Shown here in pieces: positions 6,561-9,595 of a stretch of DNA of 9,595 nt; positions within the stretch are counted from its first letter, which is position 1, and each line of letters begins with the position of its first letter. Made by a program: the position numbers and the translations under genes. Origin of the DNA: Acidobacteriota bacterium (GTDB taxonomy: Bacteria > Acidobacteriota > Terriglobia > UBA7540); the NCBI GenBank assembly GCA_021786455.1, contig JAJYNF010000232.1:1-9595 (forward strand), written 5' to 3'. The notes under the pieces were generated by a model. The model was not told the origin of the DNA. It saw only the letters and a list, made by a program, of their open reading frames with translations, and did not search any database.

Positions 6561-7334
6561 TTAGAGATTTAGCAGTTCTCGCAATTTGCGCGTCTGGTTG
6601 CGGCTGACCGGAATCTCCGTCTGCTTCCGATCCCCCATTTTGAGCTGGTAAGAGCTCTTAAACCAGGGCATCACTTCCTTAATGCGATTGACGTTAATGA
6701 GGTGTGAGCGGCGGATGCGCCAGAAAATTCTGGAATCGAGCGCTCCTTGAAGGTCTTCCAAAGTGCGGAAATTGGACTGCCCTTCAATTTGGATCGTGAC
6801 AATGTTAATGATTCCATCCTGAATGCTGGCATAAACAATATCCGACGCATCCACAAGCACCAAACGGCCGTTCGTTTTGACCACAATCTTGCCGGAGGTA
6901 GAGGGCGGCCGTTCGGCCATCATCTGCACGAGGCGGTCCAGCTTCTGGGATGCCGACTGCGATTCTTCGATCAGACGGCGGACTCGGTCCAACGCCGTCT
7001 CGAGACGGCTTTTCCCGATGGGCTTCAGCAGATAATCGAGCGCGTTGACCTCAAATGCGCGCACAGCATACTGGTCGTAGGCCGTGGAGAAGACGAAAAA
7101 CGGGAGTGTTATCTTCCTTTCCAAGAGGCGCTTAATCACTCCAAATCCATCCAGGCCGGGCATTTCGACGTCGAGAAATACTAATTGCGGGCTTAACTCA
7201 CGGATCAGATTGACTGCTTCAATCCCATTCCTGCCCTGGCCCACAACGGCAACATCCGGAAAGCCCCGCAGAAGAAATGCTAACTCGTCGCGTGCCGGCT
7301 GCTCGTCGTCCACGATTAGGGCGGAAATCTTCAT
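6561..7334 (-). CDS. LytTR-family response regulator
   Basis: It is a two-component transcription regulator: a phosphorylation-controlled receiver joined to a LytTR DNA-binding domain. From ATG 7334 it has 257 residues, typical for the LytR/AlgR type. The receiver (about 3–120) shows the acidic pair Asp9/Asp10 in LIVDDE, the phosphoacceptor Asp55 in FLDVEMPG, Thr85 in FSTAYD, and Lys104 in YLLKPIGK. A linker of about 25 residues leads to the LytTR domain (about 148–254), with IVVKTNGRLVLVD, the DIVYASIQDGIINI strand pair, RIRRSHLINVNRI and the C-terminal PVSRNQTRKLREL. All phosphorelay residues are present. The frame is open to ATG 7532, but those 66 codons encode no family sequence. A strong Shine-Dalgarno is lacking before 7334. 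No histidine kinase gene is visible, so the partner lies elsewhere. Position suggests it may control the downstream TolC/adaptor pair, or itself; neither is shown. Confidence 0.92.
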   Translation of the reverse strand: MKISALIVDDEQPARDELAFLLRGFPDVAVVGQGRNGIEAVNLIRELSPQLVFLDVEMPGLDGFGVIKRLLERKITLPFFVFSTAYDQYAVRAFEVNALDYLLKPIGKSRLETALDRVRRLIEESQSASQKLDRLVQMMAERPPSTSGKIVVKTNGRLVLVDASDIVYASIQDGIINIVTIQIEGQSNFRTLEDLQGALDSRIFWRIRRSHLINVNRIKEVMPWFKSSYQLKMGDRKQTEIPVSRNQTRKLRELLNL

Positions 7335-7422
7335 CCCTGACACCACGGGAGGATATTCAGTAGCACGCCACGGGGATGGAACAGTTCTCGGCGCGATGCT
7401 CACATCCTCCCCATTCCCTTTA

Positions 7423-7428
7423 AGTATA
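7423..7428 (-). promoter_or_regulatory. Candidate –10 box (TATACT) for the LytTR regulator gene
   Basis: On the minus strand TATACT, preceded by GA, resembles a sigma-70 –10 box about 89 bp upstream of ATG 7334. The –35 side is poor: TTCCGG sits 16 bases upstream, and the better TTGGAA is 23 bases away. A transcript from here would have a leader of roughly 80 bases. Weak support. Confidence 0.3.
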
Positions 7429-7560
7429 TCAGCACCGCGCCCGACCGGAACTTCCAACGGCGAAGTCCCACACCGGCCGCTGAAACGCCATCCCGGAATC
7501 GGGCCGTTATCCCGCCGGCGCAACCCGATCAAGGACGAAAGCGAGCCGTTAAAAAAATTA

Positions 7561-7577
7561 GGAACAGAGCCGGAACA
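7561..7577. repeat. Tandem GGAACA / TGTTCC repeat, 11-bp period
   Basis: GGAACA occurs at 7561–7566 and again at 7572–7577, an 11-bp period, so both copies face the same side of the helix. A third copy (7378–7383) is part of the palindrome GAACAGTTC (7379–7387) near the regulator start. A fourth, inverted copy (TGTTCC, 6483–6488) lies in the gap before the TolC gene. Direct repeats are the usual layout of LytTR binding sites, but those usually have about two helical turns between repeats. The match to a binding site is therefore speculative. Confidence 0.25.
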
Positions 7578-7610
7578 ACACGCGTCCAGCGGCTCATCGT
7601 CAAAACGCCG

Positions 7611-7630
7611 CTGACCAGAGCTACGGTCAG
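7611..7630. repeat. Hairpin CTGACC-N8-GGTCAG
   Basis: A perfect 6-bp inverted repeat has an 8-base loop. It lies 11 bases from a longer inverted repeat (7642–7673). The repeats are well upstream of the rpsA promoter, so they are not in the rpsA leader if that promoter is the only one. They could be part of a minus-strand transcript or the remnant of a terminator for something else. No T-run directly follows on either strand. Confidence 0.3.
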
Positions 7631-7641
7631 GAAAAGCTGGA

Positions 7642-7673
7642 CTCTCCTCACCAAGACAAGTAGGCGAGGAGAG
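7642..7673. repeat. Inverted repeat CTCTCCTC-N16-GAGGAGAG
   Basis: A perfect 8-bp inverted repeat has a 16-base loop; AGCT (7635–7638 and 7672–7675) could extend it with a gap. It is the longest perfect stem I noticed in the non-coding parts. It lacks a following T-run, so it is not an obvious intrinsic terminator. An operator or a structured small RNA are alternatives. The arms are purine- or pyrimidine-only, which raises the chance of coincidence. Confidence 0.35.
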
Positions 7674-7791
7674 CTAAGGCTTCGGGCTCGGTCTTGCCCC
7701 TCTGCGCTCTTCCATCCCGCTATCGTGACCCCCATCATAACACCATGCCGCGGGCGCCGCGCTTCTCCTTTTGGGCACTTTTGGGCTTTCG

Positions 7792-7821
7792 TTGACTTCC
7801 GATTTCTTCGGAGGGTAGAAT
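7792..7821 (+). promoter_or_regulatory. Sigma-70-type promoter of rpsA
   Basis: TTGACT (7792–7797) and TAGAAT (7816–7821) are separated by 18 bases; each differs from the sigma-70 consensus at one position. Transcription would start near 7828, giving a leader of about 48 bases before ATG 7876. The spacer contains a 5-bp inverted repeat, TCCGA-N5-TCGGA (7798–7812), a possible operator. This is the strongest promoter in the window, as expected for a ribosomal protein gene. Confidence 0.75.
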
Positions 7822-7850
7822 AACCTCTCACTTGCGATTTGCGCCGGGTC

Positions 7851-7868
7851 CCTCCTTGGGAGGCGGAG
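7851..7868 (+). promoter_or_regulatory. rpsA leader hairpin (CCTCC-TTG-GGAGG) next to the Shine-Dalgarno
   Basis: CCTCC (7851–7855) can pair with GGAGG (7859–7863) around a 3-base loop. The functional Shine-Dalgarno is probably GGAG (7865–7868), 7 bases before ATG 7876 and immediately 3' of the stem. The GGAGG in the stem is itself an excellent anti-16S match but lies 12 bases from the start, and it is masked when the stem forms. The arrangement could modulate initiation on rpsA; in E. coli S1 represses its own mRNA through a structured leader. The structure is seen; the regulation is inferred. Confidence 0.45.
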
Positions 7869-7875
7869 CATATCT

Positions 7876-9595
7876 ATGGACACAAAGCGGAGTTCGCTGG
7901 GCGCGATATTGCAATCGCCCGGCTCGCTGGCCGAAGCTAATACGGCCCAGGATGAGCCGCGCAATTCAGAAAAGGAAGTAGCTCCGTTAGCCGATCTTTC
8001 AAACCATTCACTCAATCCCGAGCCCTCAAGTCTGGAATCGCGGCCGGAGCTTGAGTCTGACCCAACAACCAAACCGGCAGAAATCCCCAACCTCATGGAG
8101 TCCCTCAACGCAACTCCGCCGCTCAGCGAAGGCGAGATTGTTCGCGGACAGGTCTTGAACGTGACCGACACAGACGTGTTTGTGGACTTGGGGTTGAAAA
8201 GCGAGGCGGCTGTCCCGCGCATCGAGTTCCAGACGTTGGATGGGGAAATTAAGGTTCAGCCTGGCGACACCGTGGACGTGTGGGTTGAACGATTCGATGA
8301 GGAAAGTGGAACCATTGCCGTTTCCTATCGCAAGGCCCTCCAGGAAAAGGTTTGGGAGGAAATCGAACGTTCGTTCCATGAGGAAACTCCGATCCTTGGC
8401 CACGTGTTGGAGCGGATTAAGGGCGGACTGGTCGTCAATTTGGGCATGAAGGCCTTCCTGCCGGCGTCACAGGCCGACGTGAGATCGCATCCGAACATGG
8501 ACGATCTGGTGGGTCAGGAAATCGCCTGCCGGGTAATCAAGCTCGACCGCAAGCGCGGCAATGTGGTGGTGAGCCGACGTGTTATTCTCGAGCAAGAATT
8601 ACAGCAACGCAAGGTAGCGCTGATCGAAAACTTGACCGAAGGAGTCGTGCTAACCGGCAAGGTTAAGAACATCACTGATTACGGCGCTTTTGTGGACGTC
8701 GGCGGGGTGGATGGCCTCCTTCATGTTACAGACCTCAGTTGGAGGCGGGTAAACCATCCTTCTGAAGTCTTACAGGTCGGGCAGGAAATTCAGGTTAAAG
8801 TTCTGAAATTTGACCGAGAAAAAGGCCGAATCTCCTTAAGCGCGAAGCAACTCCTGCCCGATCCATGGGATGACATTGCCTCACGCTACACCCCAGGAAG
8901 CCGAGCTCGCGGGCACGTGGTAAGTTTGACCGATTTTGGTGCCTTTGTGGAGCTGGAACCCGGCGTCGAAGGCTTGATCCATATCTCGGAAATGACGTGG
9001 AGCAAGCGGACGCAGCATCCCTCGAAGATTCTCCATCAGGACGACTGCGTGGAGGTTGCGATCCTCGAGGTCAATCGCGAAGAGCGTCGTATCTCCTTAA
9101 GCCTCCGTCAGACCTTACCCGATCCTTGGTCGGCCTTCGCGGAGCGAGTGGCGGTTGGTTCCGTGGTTCGCGGGAGGGTGCGCCACTTTACGGACTTTGG
9201 CGCATTTGTAGAGATTGAAGAGGGCGTTGACGGCTTGATCCATATTTCTAACTTGTCGTGGACAAAAAACTTCAATCATCCTTCGGAAATTCTTCACAAA
9301 GGCCAGGAGGTTGAGGCTGTCGTCCTCGAACTGGATACGGAAAGAAGGCGGATCGCCCTGGGATTGAAGCAGCTCCAGCCGGATGCGTGGGAGAGCTTCT
9401 TCAAGAGGGTGGCCGTCGGGGATTGGATCCAGGGAAAGGTGACGCGGAGGACGTCGTTCGGAGTTTTTGTGGAAATCGAAGAAGGCATTGAAGGCCTTTG
9501 CCACGCTTCGGAATTTGATCATCGAGGAAAGAACGAGGAGGCGGTTCCAAAGGTCGGCAGCGAGATGAAATTTCGGGTGGTACGGTTGAATCCGG
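7876..9595 (+). CDS. rpsA: 30S ribosomal protein S1 (RpsA), 3'-truncated by the window edge
   Basis: S1 is the mRNA-binding protein of the small ribosomal subunit that helps load structured or weakly initiated messages. The 573 visible residues carry OB-fold S1 domains at about 86–154, 172–235, 256–326, 340–412 and 427–499, and a sixth from about 514 that runs off the window. Domain 1 reads GEIVRGQV…VDLGLKSEAAVP; domain 3 carries ITDYGAFVDVGGVDGLLHVTDLSW; domains 4 and 5 repeat FTDFGAFVE or LTDFGAFVE with GLIHIS, as in ribosome-associated S1. Residues 1–85 form an acidic, Ser/Pro/Glu-rich, probably disordered extension not present in the E. coli protein. Its start SSLGAILQSP may be a short interaction motif. 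ATG 7876 is chosen because GGAG sits 7 bases upstream and a good promoter precedes it; the next in-frame ATG is at 8095, close to domain 1. The stop is not seen. Confidence 0.95.
   Translation, partial: MDTKRSSLGAILQSPGSLAEANTAQDEPRNSEKEVAPLADLSNHSLNPEPSSLESRPELESDPTTKPAEIPNLMESLNATPPLSEGEIVRGQVLNVTDTDVFVDLGLKSEAAVPRIEFQTLDGEIKVQPGDTVDVWVERFDEESGTIAVSYRKALQEKVWEEIERSFHEETPILGHVLERIKGGLVVNLGMKAFLPASQADVRSHPNMDDLVGQEIACRVIKLDRKRGNVVVSRRVILEQELQQRKVALIENLTEGVVLTGKVKNITDYGAFVDVGGVDGLLHVTDLSWRRVNHPSEVLQVGQEIQVKVLKFDREKGRISLSAKQLLPDPWDDIASRYTPGSRARGHVVSLTDFGAFVELEPGVEGLIHISEMTWSKRTQHPSKILHQDDCVEVAILEVNREERRISLSLRQTLPDPWSAFAERVAVGSVVRGRVRHFTDFGAFVEIEEGVDGLIHISNLSWTKNFNHPSEILHKGQEVEAVVLELDTERRRIALGLKQLQPDAWESFFKRVAVGDWIQGKVTRRTSFGVFVEIEEGIEGLCHASEFDHRGKNEEAVPKVGSEMKFRVVRLNP

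Larger units (their letters stand above)
7335..7875. other. Divergent intergenic region between the LytTR regulator and rpsA
   Basis: I find no convincing gene in these 541 bp. The region holds a possible regulator promoter (–10 near 7423–7428, minus strand), a tandem TGTTCC repeat near 7561–7577, and two inverted repeats (7611–7630 and 7642–7673). It also has an A7 tract at 7551–7557, the rpsA promoter (7792–7821) and the rpsA leader. A minus-strand open frame (7831–7529) with a hydrophobic tail lacks a ribosome-binding site and overlaps the rpsA promoter, so I do not call it. Long intergenic space with several structured elements could also hide a small RNA. Confidence 0.7.

Noticed and set aside
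7335..7532. Upstream ATG 7532 for the LytTR regulator
   Set aside because: The added 66 residues resemble no receiver-domain extension, and the family start MKISALIVDDE fits ATG 7334.
7551..7595. Minus-strand terminator from GAGCCG/CGGCTC pairing followed by T7
   Set aside because: The 6-bp stem has a 17-base loop and the T-run begins 9 bases after it, too far for a normal intrinsic terminator, and no gene is known to end there.
7631..7700. tRNA-like look of the stem-rich stretch with GCTTCGGGC
   Set aside because: There is no consistent cloverleaf: no proper T-loop GTTCRA motif, acceptor stem or anticodon arm could be aligned.
7529..7831. 100-codon minus-strand open frame with a hydrophobic C-terminal part
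   Set aside because: It has no Shine-Dalgarno at the first ATG region or at the internal ATGs (7738, 7735), it overlaps the rpsA promoter, and its first part is basic and low in information. A small membrane protein is not excluded but not supported.
7674..8222. 182-codon minus-strand open frame across the start of rpsA
   Set aside because: Antisense to the promoter and coding start of rpsA, with no recognisable domain.
9115..9522. 135-codon minus-strand open frame inside rpsA
   Set aside because: Shadow of S1 domains 4 to 6 on the opposite strand.

Overview
The window reads as ordinary chromosome of a GC-rich Gram-negative bacterium. The gram-negative call rests on a TolC-type outer-membrane channel gene paired with a membrane-fusion adaptor. 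My best guess at phylum is Acidobacteriota. The reasons are the hemA–hemC–cobA/hemD order, the fused uroporphyrinogen-III methyltransferase/synthase, and a ribosomal protein S1 with a long acidic N-terminal extension. This is inference from gene content; no 16S or other phylogenetic marker comparison was possible.

Layout. Positions 1–3633 (+) hold a tetrapyrrole operon. It starts with the 3' part of hemA (glutamyl-tRNA reductase, start upstream of the window). Next come hemC (hydroxymethylbilane synthase) and a bifunctional cobA–hemD fusion. Together they take glutamyl-tRNA toward uroporphyrinogen III and, through the CobA half, divert it to precorrin-2 for siroheme and cobalamin. A gap of about 107 bp (3634–3740) with two small GC hairpins separates this operon from convergent genes on the minus strand.

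Positions 3741–7334 (–) hold, in transcription order, a LytTR-type response regulator (7334–6561), then after about 209 bp a TolC-family channel protein (6351–4987), and one base further an RND/HlyD-type periplasmic adaptor (4985–3741). The channel and adaptor would be two parts of a three-part efflux machine. No inner-membrane pump gene lies between the adaptor and the hem operon, and no histidine kinase for the regulator is visible.

Positions 7335–7875 are a 541-bp divergent intergenic region. It contains a convincing sigma-70 promoter for rpsA, several inverted repeats and a tandem TGTTCC repeat. rpsA (ribosomal protein S1) starts at 7876 (+) and runs off the right edge within its sixth S1 domain.

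I found no mobile element, CRISPR array, tRNA, rRNA or defence system. The genes are recognisable families. The points worth a second look are regulatory: the rpsA leader, the repeats around the LytTR gene, and the pump-less adaptor/TolC pair.
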